Shown one piece after another: positions 26,171 through 35,034 of a stretch of DNA of 64,000 bases. Under the pieces are notes generated by a model. The model did no database searches. It had not been told where the DNA came from and was given only the letters and a program-made list of their open reading frames with translations. Source of the DNA: Terriglobia bacterium (GTDB lineage: Bacteria > Acidobacteriota > Terriglobia > Acidiferrales > UBA7541); the NCBI GenBank assembly GCA_020073485.1, contig JAIQFB010000004.1, forward strand, positions 210,775 through 274,774. Reading direction: 5' to 3'. A program made the position numbers and the translations under genes. Every line of letters starts with the position of its first letter. The first letter of the stretch is position 1.

Positions 26171-28492
26171 CTAGGCGGAGCTGCTTCCCTTGGCGTTCAG
26201 GGCTTTGAGCAGGCGCTGCGGAGTGAACGGCACTTCGCGCAGACGCACTCCAACGGCATCGAAGATTGCATTCGCGATCGCGCCAGGGATGGGAACAATA
26301 GATGGTTCGCCAGCGCCAAGGGCCGGATTCTCCGGGCGGTTAATCAGCACGATGTCGACTTCTGGGACGTCCTTGAACCGGATGACGGGATAGCTATTCC
26401 AGTCAAGACTCTTCACCCCAGCGGCATCGAATTTCACCTCTTCCATCAACGCGCGGCTGGTGCCCTGGATGACATTTCCTTCGATCTGAAACTTCAGCCC
26501 ATCCGGGTTGATGATCAGACCACAGTCGTGCGCGATGGTCATTCGTTTGACGGTGACGCTGCCGGTCGTCCTGTCCACTTCGACTTCCGCTACGGCAGCG
26601 ATCAAAGTGCCGCCGCGAATTGCCAGGGCCACGCCTCTTCCCGAGGCCTTTGGGCCTATTGCCGTCTCCGTAGTGGACGAATGTTCTTTCCATCCGGCTT
26701 GCTTGGCCGCTGCGAGCAGGACTTCCGCAGCGCGTGGGTTGCTCGTCAGGTGTTGCAACCGGAACTGAACCGCATCCACGCGCAGAGCCGCGGCAATTTC
26801 GTCCACAAAGGACTCGCTGGCGAAAAACCCTGCGGGCTCTCCGGGAGAGCGCAGGGGGTTGGTTCGAAGCGGGGTCGGTTCGTCCTGCGGCCAATCCACG
26901 TAAGAGCCCACTACTTTCTGGCTGTCGAAATCGTATATCTGCTCGATGGCGCCGCCGCCAACGGGGTTCCCCGGGAGCGGCGCTGTGGATTTCTGTCCGA
27001 TTTGCCTTTCGCCCAATTGCGGCGTGCCCTGCGCTTCGGTCCAGGGAAAAGTGCGGCCGATGAAGTCCCAGGCAGTGATATGGCCTTGAGCATCCACCGC
27101 GGCGCGCGCGGTCATTAACTGTTGTGGACCTTTGGGCTCCCAGACGTGCTCGTCAGCGCGCATCCATTGGACACGCACAGGCTTGCCAACCGCTCGCGAC
27201 ATCAGCACGGCGTCCTCGGCAGCATCGTCAGACGTAAGGCGTCCGTAGCAGCCGGAACCTTCGACGAAATTCACCTCCACATTTCTTTTGGGGACTCCCA
27301 GCATTGACGCTACGCGGTCGCGCGTGGTGAAAGGGCCTTGTGAGCCCGTCCAGATTGTAACCTTGTCTCCGCGACAATCCGCTACGGCGCACGATGGTCC
27401 CATCATGCCGTGGTTCTGGAATGGCCAGTGGTAGGTGGCCTCAAATGTTCTGCTCGCCGTGGAAATCGCCGCGTCCGCGTTCCCTTTGTCAGCGATGACC
27501 GTGTCCACGAAACTTTTTGTGTTGGTCAGATATGCGTCCACCTCACCCACCGTAGCGGGCATTTTCGCGGCGGGTGCGGACCATGTGACCTTGAGCGCTC
27601 GCGCTGCCTGGATGGCGGCCCATTCGGTCTCTGCGACCACACCAACGAAGCTTCCGTCCTGCACGACTTTCACCATTCCGGGAATGCCATGGATGGAGCT
27701 TTCGTCCACACTCGCAGGTTTCGAGAGCACAGTCGCGGGACGCACGACGCGCCCATGCAGCATGCCGGGCAGGTGGAAATCGGGCGTGTATTGGAATTCC
27801 GCGGTGAGCTTTGGCAGCAGGTCCACGCGCGGTACCGGCTTGCCAACGACTTTGTACTCCTTGTAATTCTTGACGCGGGCCTCGGGCGCAAGATCCAGCC
27901 CCGCTTGAATTCCCTTTGCCGTGACCTTCAAGTTGAAACGCTTCCCGCCAAGCAGCTCCCCGTAAGAAACTTTCCTCGCCGGGCTCCCGCCCACGCTGAC
28001 GACGCCTTCGACGACCACGAGTTGTTCGGAAGGCGCTTCCAGGCGCGCTGCCGCGAGCTTCAGCAATTCCGCGCGTCCCGCCGCGGCCGCGTGGCGCAAT
28101 TGAGGACCGGCGCGCATGATGGTGTTGCTTCCCGCCGTGCGCCCCTGATCCACTGTTTTCGCGGTGTCGCCCATCGCCATGTGGATCTGGTCAAACCTCA
28201 CGTCAAGCTCGTCCGCCGCAATCTGCGCCAGCGCAGTCTCGACGCCGGTGCCGAGGTCCACCTTGCCGGTGAAAACCGTTACGCTGCCATCCTGCATCAC
28301 CGCCAGCCAGGAATCGAGCGACGTGGGATCGAGATAATCCGGATTGTTGTAAGGGTCCGAGCCCGGGGGAATGGGCAGACCTGCAACTTGCTGCGCCAGT
28401 GCACGGGCGGATGGCCCGAACAAGCCGAAGGTTACGACGAGGGCGCCCGAGTTTTTCAGAAGCTCTCTGCGGGAGATGGAGTGCGTCTTCAT
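26171..28492 (-). CDS. Molybdopterin-binding subunit of a xanthine-oxidase-family dehydrogenase (isoquinoline 1-oxidoreductase beta type)
   Basis: The 773-residue protein begins with a twin-arginine signal (SISRRELLKNS, residues 4-14) and continues through a single large molybdopterin domain of the IorB/aldehyde-oxidase type: TGKVDLGTGVETALAQIAADELD near 45, WPFQNHGMMGPSCAVADC near 350, and LGAGEPSIVPIPGAIANAIFDA near the end, where the glutamate is the usual catalytic base. With the [2Fe-2S] subunit upstream it would hydroxylate an N-heterocycle or oxidise an aldehyde in the periplasm. The start ATG 28492 has GAGGAG upstream. An alternative ATG at 28516 overlaps the iron-sulfur subunit's stop (ATGA). 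No FAD subunit is present, as in IorAB. Confidence 0.92.
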   Translation of the reverse strand: MKTHSISRRELLKNSGALVVTFGLFGPSARALAQQVAGLPIPPGSDPYNNPDYLDPTSLDSWLAVMQDGSVTVFTGKVDLGTGVETALAQIAADELDVRFDQIHMAMGDTAKTVDQGRTAGSNTIMRAGPQLRHAAAAGRAELLKLAAARLEAPSEQLVVVEGVVSVGGSPARKVSYGELLGGKRFNLKVTAKGIQAGLDLAPEARVKNYKEYKVVGKPVPRVDLLPKLTAEFQYTPDFHLPGMLHGRVVRPATVLSKPASVDESSIHGIPGMVKVVQDGSFVGVVAETEWAAIQAARALKVTWSAPAAKMPATVGEVDAYLTNTKSFVDTVIADKGNADAAISTASRTFEATYHWPFQNHGMMGPSCAVADCRGDKVTIWTGSQGPFTTRDRVASMLGVPKRNVEVNFVEGSGCYGRLTSDDAAEDAVLMSRAVGKPVRVQWMRADEHVWEPKGPQQLMTARAAVDAQGHITAWDFIGRTFPWTEAQGTPQLGERQIGQKSTAPLPGNPVGGGAIEQIYDFDSQKVVGSYVDWPQDEPTPLRTNPLRSPGEPAGFFASESFVDEIAAALRVDAVQFRLQHLTSNPRAAEVLLAAAKQAGWKEHSSTTETAIGPKASGRGVALAIRGGTLIAAVAEVEVDRTTGSVTVKRMTIAHDCGLIINPDGLKFQIEGNVIQGTSRALMEEVKFDAAGVKSLDWNSYPVIRFKDVPEVDIVLINRPENPALGAGEPSIVPIPGAIANAIFDAVGVRLREVPFTPQRLLKALNAKGSSSA

Positions 28493-28512
28493 TTTCGTTC
28501 TCCTCGTCGTAC

Positions 28513-28983
28513 TCATGCGCGCGCGGCCGATTTCGCGGCCCGTTGGATTGCTCGGATCACACGCAGATGGCTGCCACAGCGGCAGAGAATTGGATCGAGC
28601 GCGGCGCGGATATCTTCTGAGGAGGGATTGGAATTCCTGTCGAGCAACACCTTGGCATTCATCAGAATGCCATTCATGCAGAAACCGCACTGCGCGGCTT
28701 GCTCTTCGACAAAAGCCCGCTGCAGCATGTGTGGCTTTGCGGAGCTGCCGAGCCCTTCGAGCGTGGTGATGGCGCGGTTCTGAACTGTTCTGACCGGCGT
28801 GATACAGGACCGGACAGCAACGCCCTCCAGAATGACGGTGCATGCGCCGCACTGTCCCAGACCGCAGCCAAAGTGCGGGCCCTTGAGATCCAGGTTATTG
28901 CGCAAGACGTATAACAACGGCGTTGTTGGGTCTGAATCCACCACCCGCATCCTGCCATTTACATTCAGTGAGATTTGCGCCAT
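28513..28983 (-). CDS. [2Fe-2S] subunit of the xanthine-oxidase-family dehydrogenase (IorA type)
   Basis: The 156-residue two-domain ferredoxin has the plant-type cluster site CGLGQCGACTV near 40-50 with the last cysteine in VRSCITP, and the helical domain with CGFCMNG (about 99) and CRCGSH (about 134). It relays electrons from the molybdenum centre. The gene order (small subunit first, large subunit overlapping or 20 bases later) is the iorAB order. The ATG at 28983 is preceded by GGAGCATG. Downstream partners such as a cytochrome c are not present in the window. Confidence 0.93.
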   Translation of the reverse strand: MAQISLNVNGRMRVVDSDPTTPLLYVLRNNLDLKGPHFGCGLGQCGACTVILEGVAVRSCITPVRTVQNRAITTLEGLGSSAKPHMLQRAFVEEQAAQCGFCMNGILMNAKVLLDRNSNPSSEDIRAALDPILCRCGSHLRVIRAIQRAAKSAARA

Positions 28984-29474
28984 GACATGCTCCTGATTCT
29001 GACAGACCCGCGAGAAGGAATGTTTCGCGGCCCTTGTACCTTATTTCCGTGATGCTACCACAATGCCACCTGACTGCAGCTATGCGGCCTTCTGTCAGCA
29101 TGTGAGGGCGGTCTCAATGGGTCGACGGAACACTGGCTCGAAATCTGGATGCAGGAATCTCTCACCTGACCGGGAATTTTGTGCCAGGTGAAATGAGTGA
29201 GAATTCACTTGGAGGAATGCCGGCCATGCCGATCAAAAGATACAAGCCCGACCGCACTCCGGATTGTTGATCCCGCAGATCGTGATACGGACGTGCACAA
29301 CGTACATGACGTGCATAGGTATAGCATCGCCTTCTGGCTGGTCATTTGAAATTCACAGGGGACCTGCGCTACCGTCCGCTCTGGGGTTGACTCGGCCGGA
29401 TCCCATGTGATGGATGTTTCCGCCAAGCCGGGACCGAGATCTGAGTGAGACTCCTATAAAGGGAGGAACCAAAC
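28984..29474. other. 491-base intergenic region with repeats, left edge of the accessory island
   Basis: This divergent spacer holds no convincing gene. It contains a 44-base sequence (29167-29210) that recurs inverted at 52264-52312, and a run of 9-base units of the CACAACGTA/CATGACGTG type at 29291-29318. The Shine-Dalgarno GGGAGGA of hsp20 is at 29461-29467. Confidence 0.6.
29167..29210 (+). repeat. Island-flanking inverted repeat, left copy
   Basis: It reads TGACC-GGGAATTTTGTGCC-AGGTGAAATGAG-TGAGAATTCAC. The reverse complement of 52264-52312 gives the same sequence with a few changes and a four-base insertion. The 12-base AGGTGAAATGAG is identical in both. It may be the end of an extinct insertion sequence. 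Confidence 0.65.
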
Positions 29475-30002
29475 GTGACTGATCAAACAGTGACACGACT
29501 AACTCGGGCGTCGGAAGTTGGCAATCTGGTGGAAGGTGATCCATTCTTCGAACTTGCCCAAGAACTCAACGAGTTGATCTCACAACGCGCCTATGAGATG
29601 TTTGAAGCAACAGGCTGTGCTCATGGCCGTGACCAGGAGAATTGGCTCTACGCCCAATCGGAAATCCTGCTCAATGTTCCCGTGGAAGTATTGGAAACAG
29701 AAATGGAATTTACCATTCGCGCGGATGTCCCGGGCTTCGGTGAGAATGATCTGGAAGTACACGTAACTCCCCGCTTTCTGTGCATCACAGGGAAGCGGCC
29801 GAAGCCACCGGAGCAGGGCGAAGCACGAGCTGTTTACTCGGAGCGCCGCGCAGACAAGATTTTCCGTGTGCTGAATCTGGGAAAGGAAGTCGACGCGGAA
29901 AAAGTGAACGCGACGGTCGCCAACGGAGTGCTTGAAATCAAATTGTTGAAGATTGGCTTAGGAAAGAAAGTTCCGGTTCTTGCCAAGACTGCCGCGGCGT
30001 AA
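29475..30002 (+). CDS. Hsp20/alpha-crystallin small heat-shock protein with N-terminal DUF2934 segment
   Basis: The 175-residue protein has two parts. Residues about 30-70 are a DUF2934-type helix (ISQRAYEMFEATGCAHGRDQENWLYAQSE). Residues about 75-175 are an alpha-crystallin domain (EFTIRADVPGFGENDLEVHV; LNLGKEVDAEKVNATVANGVLEIKL; GVLEI is the family signature). It acts as an ATP-independent holdase, and the DUF2934 head probably shapes the oligomer. The start ATG position is supported by GGGAGGA. A strong hairpin follows its stop. A truncated paralogue with the same head lies at 35187. Confidence 0.93.
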   Translation: MTDQTVTRLTRASEVGNLVEGDPFFELAQELNELISQRAYEMFEATGCAHGRDQENWLYAQSEILLNVPVEVLETEMEFTIRADVPGFGENDLEVHVTPRFLCITGKRPKPPEQGEARAVYSERRADKIFRVLNLGKEVDAEKVNATVANGVLEIKLLKIGLGKKVPVLAKTAAA

Positions 30003-30027
30003 CGCGCACGGCGCGAGAGGATTGTGG

Positions 30028-30058
30028 GCCTCCGGCTCTTAGTCGGCGAGCCGGAGGC
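30028..30058 (+). terminator. Hairpin terminator after hsp20
   Basis: GCCTCCGGCTC and GAGCCGGAGGC form a perfect 11-bp GC-rich stem around a 9-base loop, 26 bases after the hsp20 stop. Only TT follows, so it is not a textbook intrinsic terminator, but stem strength and position fit. Confidence 0.7.
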
Positions 30059-30390
30059 TTGGCCGACGTCCTATCCTTCCATAGCGCATACCCGGCAATC
30101 TTTCTAGCTCCCTGAAAACATCGTTCCTACGCAGTTTCGATCCCCACTGCTCTAATCCACTGGCAGAGTGTAGTTCGTCGGGCCAAGACATACCCCTAGC
30201 CGTATTTCCGAGGGCCTATACTGTCTCACTTAGTTTAAGAATTTGACTTAACTGCCGCCGACCATCATTACGTAAGTGGAAACGTAAGGCGTTTCCATAA
30301 AAAAGCATCAAGGCCGCGGACGATCTTCAGCATTAGAGCGAATCTTGCAATTCAAACAGCTATGCCTATCTCACTGGAGCGGCCGAAAAA
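30059..30390. other. Gene-free stretch after hsp20
   Basis: These 332 bases have stops in all frames and no recognisable gene. AT content rises toward the right. They separate the hsp20 terminator from the terminase remnant, and I see nothing else in them. Confidence 0.5.
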
Positions 30391-30696
30391 TCAACGCGAA
30401 ATGATGTGCCAATGAAACCTGCTTTCGCGTGGGTCGCCATACGCTGAGGCGGGATCGAATGGAATGAACTCGATCATGGGTTCACGTGGAGTGTGTGACG
30501 CTTCACCATAGGCAAGACACAGCGCCATGACCAAGTCGTCGTGATACCCGCTGGCAGCTCCATATTGCAGTTTACCGCTTCTAAGGGCCGTAGGTTGGAA
30601 GTGGAATAGCTCTGTTTCCAGATCCTGCGCCGTACGGCTCTCGTCGAGAGAGCGCCCAGACGAGGGCAGCAGCAATTTGCCCTGCTGAAAAGCCAC
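30391..30696 (-). pseudogene. C-terminal fragment of a phage terminase large subunit (nuclease domain)
   Basis: About 100 residues match the end of terminase large subunits: a basic AFQQGKLLLPSSG (the 'gene product is dispensable here' start is absent), DLETELFHFQPTALRSGKLQYGAASGYHDDLVMALCLA. The HDDLVMA motif holds the conserved Asp pair of the RNase H-like nuclease. The ATPase domain that should precede it is missing. Upstream, the frame runs within a few codons into attachment-site repeat copy 1 and a stop. It is a relic of a prophage or similar element cut off at the recombination site. Confidence 0.75.
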
Positions 30697-30697
30697 T

Positions 30698-30898
30698 GCG
30701 CGAAATCATGCCAGTCTCACGGATCTGGTAAGCGTCAGGACGTACGGACTCAAACCGCAGACCTCTACCGTGTCAATTTCCCGAGCGATTTGGGAACAGA
30801 TGCTGTGGAGTGAGCGCAAGTTGCAAGGGCGCAATTGTCTAGCTCGAAATTGGCTGTCATTTAGTTGGCAACGATGAGGCTGGGTTGGAGGCGTTAGC
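30698..30898 (+). repeat. Attachment-site-like repeat, copy 1 (tRNA-Val 3' sequence)
   Basis: It contains the 36-bp core (30745-30780), identical at 35-36 of 36 positions to 40167-40202 and 51930-51965. Similarity with copy 3 also extends upstream (TGCCAG...GGTAAGCGTCAG) and downstream (GAGCGATTTGGGAAC, TGGAGTGAG, TTGGAGGCGTT). The core's reverse complement is the anticodon-loop-to-T-arm part of a tRNA with anticodon GAC. Gene fragments abut both sides. Confidence 0.85.
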
Positions 30899-31042
30899 AG
30901 ACCCGTTCGGGCCGAGCATCCCAAAGCACTCGCCCGGAGCGACCTCAAATGAGACATCGGAGACCGCCTCGATATCCGGGCCGGAGCGCTGGTGGTAGCG
31001 CTTCGTGAGATGAACGACGCAGAGCGGTGAAGGGGAAGTCAT
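30899..31042 (-). pseudogene. N-terminal fragment of an ABC-transporter ATPase, cut at Walker A
   Basis: It reads from ATG 31042 as an ABC ATPase N-terminus: CVVHLTKRYHQR (the A-loop tyrosine), AVSDVSFEVAPGECFGMLGPNGS. After GPNGS the expected G-K-[ST]-T of the nucleotide-binding loop is replaced by unrelated sequence, exactly where repeat copy 1 begins. About 48 of some 230-300 residues remain. It was evidently severed by integration or excision at the attachment repeat. Confidence 0.8.
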
Positions 31043-31104
31043 CCAGTCTTCTCAATTAGGATCAGATTCTGTGACGCCCTATCTTAATTCCAAATTGTGG
31101 CGTA

Positions 31105-31755
31105 TCACTTCTGAGGATGGCCCACGGTTTGTGCCAGGGTGATTCGCTGGTCGGGGCGCAGTCGCATGGCCTTTGCCAACGACCGCCGGTCGATGCTTCC
31201 GCGAACGACCGTCGCCAATCCCTCCGAGGCACAAAATAAATAGACGTTCTGAGCGATGAATCCGGTGTCCGCAGCCACGTCCATGTCTCGTTCCGCAGAG
31301 TCAGCCCCGGTTCTTGCCAGATCCGCCACGTAAACTAGATTCACGGGCGCGTCCTTCACGAACGGCTGTATTCCCGTCTTTGCCCGTACGTCGTCGCGAA
31401 GAACGGAGGTCAAGCGATTTCCCCTGGGGTCGTAAATGTAAAGCCCCTCCGCGGTAGCCACATAGATATCGATCTCCTGCTTATTCGAGGCAGAGGGCGC
31501 GGTGCGGCGGCCATCCGGGCGGTTGATTCCAAAACCCGCCCAAAGCATGTTGGAGAGCGTCTGCGGCGAAAGTTTGTCTGGCCGAAAGTCCCGGGTCGAT
31601 TTCCGGTCCTTCAAAACCTGCATCAGGGGGCGGCCTCCGTCCGTTTGAGGCAAAGGGAGTTGTATATCTTTGAGGTCCTGCGCCAGACCGGCGATCGGAC
31701 ACAGGCTCAGAATCAGCCATAGCAAGTGCTTTATTGGTGAAGACGCTATCTTCAT
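31105..31755 (-). CDS. Exported nitroreductase-family (SagB/ThcOx-like) oxidoreductase
   Basis: The 216-residue protein has a signal peptide (residues 1-25, ending IAGLAQ). A nitroreductase domain follows with the FMN-binding KDRKSTRDFRPDKLSPQTLSNMLWAGFGINRPDGRRTAPSASNKQEIDIYV pattern and a final GLATVVRGSID. FMN-dependent nitroreductases reduce quinones, nitro groups or peptide azolines. Export is unusual for the family and suggests a periplasmic or membrane-side substrate. A GTGAT-N4-GTCAC palindrome lies about 115 bases upstream of its ATG. Start ATG 31755 has AAGGGGG upstream. A second, unexported nitroreductase is at 33577. Confidence 0.88.
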   Translation of the reverse strand: MKIASSPIKHLLWLILSLCPIAGLAQDLKDIQLPLPQTDGGRPLMQVLKDRKSTRDFRPDKLSPQTLSNMLWAGFGINRPDGRRTAPSASNKQEIDIYVATAEGLYIYDPRGNRLTSVLRDDVRAKTGIQPFVKDAPVNLVYVADLARTGADSAERDMDVAADTGFIAQNVYLFCASEGLATVVRGSIDRRSLAKAMRLRPDQRITLAQTVGHPQK

Positions 31756-31868
31756 GAAGAACCCCCTTTCGTTTACCCGAATGTCCTTTCCGTGTGGCCG
31801 TCAGGGCACACGCTCGCTGGATTCTCACGCAATCATGTACGAGTTTGCAGCGCTGAGAATAAATCGCG

Positions 31869-31882
31869 GTGATCTGCGTCAC
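31869..31882. promoter_or_regulatory. Crp/Fnr-type palindrome GTGAT-CTGC-GTCAC
   Basis: Inverted repeat with a 4-base centre, the spacing of Fnr boxes (TTGAT-N4-ATCAA) with G/C outer bases. It lies 114-127 bases upstream of the nitroreductase start. One of three in 3.2 kb. Confidence 0.55.
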
Positions 31883-31964
31883 TAGTGCAGCCAGCGTCGA
31901 AAAGACTGCTCCGTTTGAGACTGCCCGCATCAACCCGAACTCTATTCGCTGTCTGATTGCAAAT

Positions 31965-31980
31965 AGTGATGCACATCACT
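31965..31980. promoter_or_regulatory. Crp/Fnr-type palindrome AGTGAT-GCAC-ATCACT
   Basis: A perfect 16-base inverted repeat between the nitroreductase and BaeRF genes. Same GTGAT-N4-ATCAC form as the sites at 31869 and 35035. Confidence 0.6.
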
Positions 31981-32304
31981 GCTTTTTGTATGAGCATTCG
32001 CTACAAAGAAACCATCGGAGGATGGAGAGTGCGATGGGAGAGAGTTTCCGAGACCCTGTGGATTGAACAAATCCAAGAGCACAGAAATTCCCCTTGGTCG
32101 CCTTCCGATATGGTGCGAAGCAACAACCAGGGTCTGACCAGTTGTAAATCCTCCATCCTTCGATATGGAAGTTCAGAGAGCACGATTCGGGCCCATTTGC
32201 TATTCGTACGGTGCTGATGGCTCGATTGCAAGTTTCGTTTGAACTTTGCGAGGACGTGCTTCCCGACGAAAACTTCCATCTCGCGTCGAAATTCGGAGGC
32301 TCCC

Positions 32305-33480
32305 ATGCTTAGGCCTGCTCTCATTGAGTCTCTTCCCGATCTCCCGGCTCCCGTTCTGACAATTTACTTGGACACGAACCGTGCGAAAGCAGTCAATCGA
32401 GTGCTCGAACCCGCGTATCTGATCAGCCTCGGGTCACAGGCGAAGCTGATGGAGGGAAAATTACCGCCAGAAGACCGCGAATCATTCCGAGAGCAAGTAA
32501 CGCGGGCGGATGCGTTTCTTCGCATTCATCCGCCAAGGTCGAAGGGCGTCATGATCTTCGCGGGACCGAATAGCTGGAAATTTGTGCCCCTTGAGGCAGA
32601 GATAAAAGATGAAGTTCAGTGGGGTACCCCGGACCTGGCACAATTATTTTGGCTCTTAGATGAGCACAAGCCTTATGGAATTGTGATTGTCAACCGCAAG
32701 CATGCACAGTTCTTTGTTTATTGGTTAGGGGAGATGCTTGAAGTGGAGGACAAGGAGTTCACTCTGGAACCCTCGAAAGAAAAAGAGATGGGCCCCGTTG
32801 CACGTGCTGGTGGGGTCCGAGTGTCTCGCGGCACGGCCCGTGACGTCTTCGAACATCATGTGGATGCTCAATACGCCCATTACTATCGGCAGATTGCGGA
32901 GGATATTCAGCGTTGGTCCGACGTGGAACATTTTCAATCGATGTTCCTGCTGGGGTTAGTTGAAATGGTGAAGGCCATTCAGAAGGAACTCCCTCAAACC
33001 CTCCGCGAAAAGGTGATGTTAGTTGAAGGAGACCTTGGGTGGGTATCTCGGGCAGAACTGCACCAACGGATTGGGCCGATCGTCGCAAAGCACGAATGTG
33101 AGCGCAAGGCGGCAGTAATTGACGCACTGCTGAGTGATGACCGGGGCCTCGTGGTCGGAATTGATGAGACTCTGGCTCGACTACAGCAGGGAAGGATCCG
33201 CAACCTTGTGGTCGTCAAAGGGTTGGATGCGAGCCTGAAGCGGTGTGGTGAATGCTTGTGGGTCGATCGCACGATAGACCCCATATGCCCAGCCTGCGGC
33301 CGCGAGCGGCACACCGTCACACTTCACGAGGTCCTGCCCGAACTAGCACGGCGTTACAAAGTATCGGTGGAAGTGGTGTCCGGAGAAGCGGGGCGTAAAT
33401 TGCAAGAGATGGGCGGTATGGGCGCATGGCTCCGCGAATTCGACAGAAAAGAATATGGGGAGCATCTGACTTTCGCATAG
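32305..33480 (+). CDS. BaeRF-type protein (bacterial archaeo-eukaryotic release-factor-like, family 10)
   Basis: The 391-residue protein follows the eRF1-like three-domain plan. The N-terminal domain starts VLTIYLDTNRA, the middle domain has GIVIVNRKHAQFFVYWLGEM, and the C-terminal pelota-like domain contains a zinc ribbon with C314-x2-C317 and C328-x2-C331 (CGEC ... CPAC). No GGQ peptidyl-hydrolysis motif is visible. Members are thought to act on ribosomes under stress. A similar protein (Rv2629) is in the mycobacterial dormancy regulon, which the neighbours also echo. The start at ATG 32305 is set by GGAGG five bases upstream; the frame is open further upstream but without a ribosome-binding site. 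Confidence 0.82.
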   Translation: MLRPALIESLPDLPAPVLTIYLDTNRAKAVNRVLEPAYLISLGSQAKLMEGKLPPEDRESFREQVTRADAFLRIHPPRSKGVMIFAGPNSWKFVPLEAEIKDEVQWGTPDLAQLFWLLDEHKPYGIVIVNRKHAQFFVYWLGEMLEVEDKEFTLEPSKEKEMGPVARAGGVRVSRGTARDVFEHHVDAQYAHYYRQIAEDIQRWSDVEHFQSMFLLGLVEMVKAIQKELPQTLREKVMLVEGDLGWVSRAELHQRIGPIVAKHECERKAAVIDALLSDDRGLVVGIDETLARLQQGRIRNLVVVKGLDASLKRCGECLWVDRTIDPICPACGRERHTVTLHEVLPELARRYKVSVEVVSGEAGRKLQEMGGMGAWLREFDRKEYGEHLTFA

Positions 33481-33576
33481 TGGGACTTCCTAACAGGGGT
33501 GGAGGATCAGGCACGACATTCCGGGAGGGGACATTCCCGCCGCGAGTTTGGCCGCTGAGCGGAGGTTCGATCCGAG

Positions 33577-34224
33577 ATGTTACGAGAACGAACAGACGAT
33601 ATACGACGGTTACAGGTCATACACCCGCCCAAACCAATCGCTGCGGAAGTTACTATTCCCCCACCCATGCGCAAAGGTCTGGTTTCCTTGGAGGAGATTC
33701 TATGTCGGCGGCGTTCCGTGCGAGAGTTCGCTGACAGACCGCTAACGGATGAACAAATCGGACAGCTTCTGTGGGCTGCCCAGGGGATCACCGATCCTCA
33801 GGGTCTACGAACCGCGCCTTCGGCGGGGGCGTTGTACGCCCTCGAGACTTACATGGCAACGGCGAATGGCTTCTACAAATATATCCCGGAATCCCACCGG
33901 ATGGAACGGCAGTCCGTAGAGGATCTTAGGCGTGCATTGTACCTGGCGGCGTGGGAGCAAGAATCCGTTCTTGGCGCCGCCGCAGTTTTTGTGATCGTGG
34001 CGATCTACAGCCGGCTTGCCGAAAAATACGGTGAAGAACGCAGCGTGCGCTACGCACACTTGGAGGCTGGCCACGCCGCGCAAAATTTATTGCTTCAGGC
34101 CGCGGCCCTCGGCCTCGCTAGTGTGCCTGTTGGGGCATTCCGCGACGGCCAAGTTCAAACGGCGCTCTCACTCCCCTGGGAACAAACGCCACTTTATCTG
34201 ATCCCCGTTGGCGCTGCTACCTGA
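33577..34224 (+). CDS. Cytoplasmic nitroreductase-family (SagB/ThcOx-like) oxidoreductase
   Basis: The 215-residue protein has no signal peptide. The FMN-binding signature is intact: LCRRRSVREFADRPLTDEQIGQLLWAAQGI (about 45-75), then TAPSAGALYALETYMA, and a C-terminal EAGHAAQNLLLQAAALGLASVPVGAF. It is a distant paralogue of the exported enzyme at 31105. It follows the BaeRF gene by 96 bases on the same strand, so co-transcription is plausible. The substrate is unknown. Confidence 0.88.
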   Translation: MLRERTDDIRRLQVIHPPKPIAAEVTIPPPMRKGLVSLEEILCRRRSVREFADRPLTDEQIGQLLWAAQGITDPQGLRTAPSAGALYALETYMATANGFYKYIPESHRMERQSVEDLRRALYLAAWEQESVLGAAAVFVIVAIYSRLAEKYGEERSVRYAHLEAGHAAQNLLLQAAALGLASVPVGAFRDGQVQTALSLPWEQTPLYLIPVGAAT

Positions 34225-34396
34225 TTCACAGTAAAGGATCGGATGAACGGGCGGAAGAATCTCGAGGCGAATGGATCTGAGGGGAAGCAGGCACGCTCGA
34301 AACTTTCTAGGGCCAAATCATGGTCTGCACTGTCAACATCGAGATTCCGCATCAAGGTACGTAACCGGGCCCGTCCGAAGTAGCGGAGGTGCAATT

Positions 34397-34966
34397 ATGA
34401 ATGAGAAGTCTCTGGAAGGATTACGAGTGGCGATTCTTGCGGCCAACGGTGTTCAGGAAACCGAACTTGCCGAGCCGCGCAAAGCGCTTGAGGACGCTGG
34501 CGCTCGAACAACGCTGATCGCGCCCAAAGCGGGAACAATCCAAGCGAGCATACACGGCAAGAAGGGAAAAGAGTTTTCTGTGGATGCGACCTTCGACAAC
34601 GTCAATCCCGCCGACTTCGACGCAGCGCTGTTGCCCGGAGGAGCTTTGAGCGCCGATGCTTTGCGAATGGAATCCAAGGCCAGGGAGTTTGTTCGCGAGA
34701 TCGACAAGGCGAGCAAGCCCATCGCGGCAATCTGCCACGGCCCGTGGCTGCTAATTTCAGCAGGTCTAACGAAAGGCCGAACGATGACGAGCTACCACAC
34801 GATTCAGGACGATGTCCGGAACTCCGGCGCAAACTGGGTCGATAAGGAGGTAGTGCGCGACCGGAATTGGGTGAGCAGCCGTCAGCCAGGTGACATTCCC
34901 GCGTTCAATCACGAGATGGTTGCCCTGTTCGGCGAGAGCAAGGCACGAACGCAGAAAGTGGCCTAG
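34397..34966 (+). CDS. DJ-1/PfpI-family protein (stress-type glyoxalase/protease-like)
   Basis: The 189-residue protein has the flavodoxin-like DJ-1/PfpI fold. The nucleophile elbow is intact: AAICHGPWLL near residue 115, with Cys followed by His. The upstream glutamate is present in QETELAEP near residue 18. A PfpI-type ending (NWVSSRQPGDIPAFNHEMV) is also seen. Such proteins detoxify glyoxals or act as stress hydrolases. Start ATG 34397 follows GGAGGT. It lies in the run of stress-related genes. Confidence 0.88.
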   Translation: MNEKSLEGLRVAILAANGVQETELAEPRKALEDAGARTTLIAPKAGTIQASIHGKKGKEFSVDATFDNVNPADFDAALLPGGALSADALRMESKAREFVREIDKASKPIAAICHGPWLLISAGLTKGRTMTSYHTIQDDVRNSGANWVDKEVVRDRNWVSSRQPGDIPAFNHEMVALFGESKARTQKVA

Positions 34967-35034
34967 CTGGAAAAGTTCAGGCGTGGCTGGCTGGAATGTC
35001 GAAAGGAGCATTTCGAACTTTGTTGGCATTCAGT

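Larger units (their letters stand above)
31756..32304. other. 549-base divergent regulatory region
   Basis: The spacer between the exported nitroreductase (leftward) and the BaeRF gene (rightward) has no convincing gene. It contains two Crp/Fnr-type palindromes (31869-31882 and 31965-31980), 83 bases apart centre to centre region, which suggests both genes are controlled from here. Confidence 0.6.

Noticed and set aside
27410..28783. Long open frame (457 codons) on the plus strand
   Set aside because: Antisense to the molybdopterin subunit and part of the iron-sulfur subunit, both of which have intact cofactor motifs.
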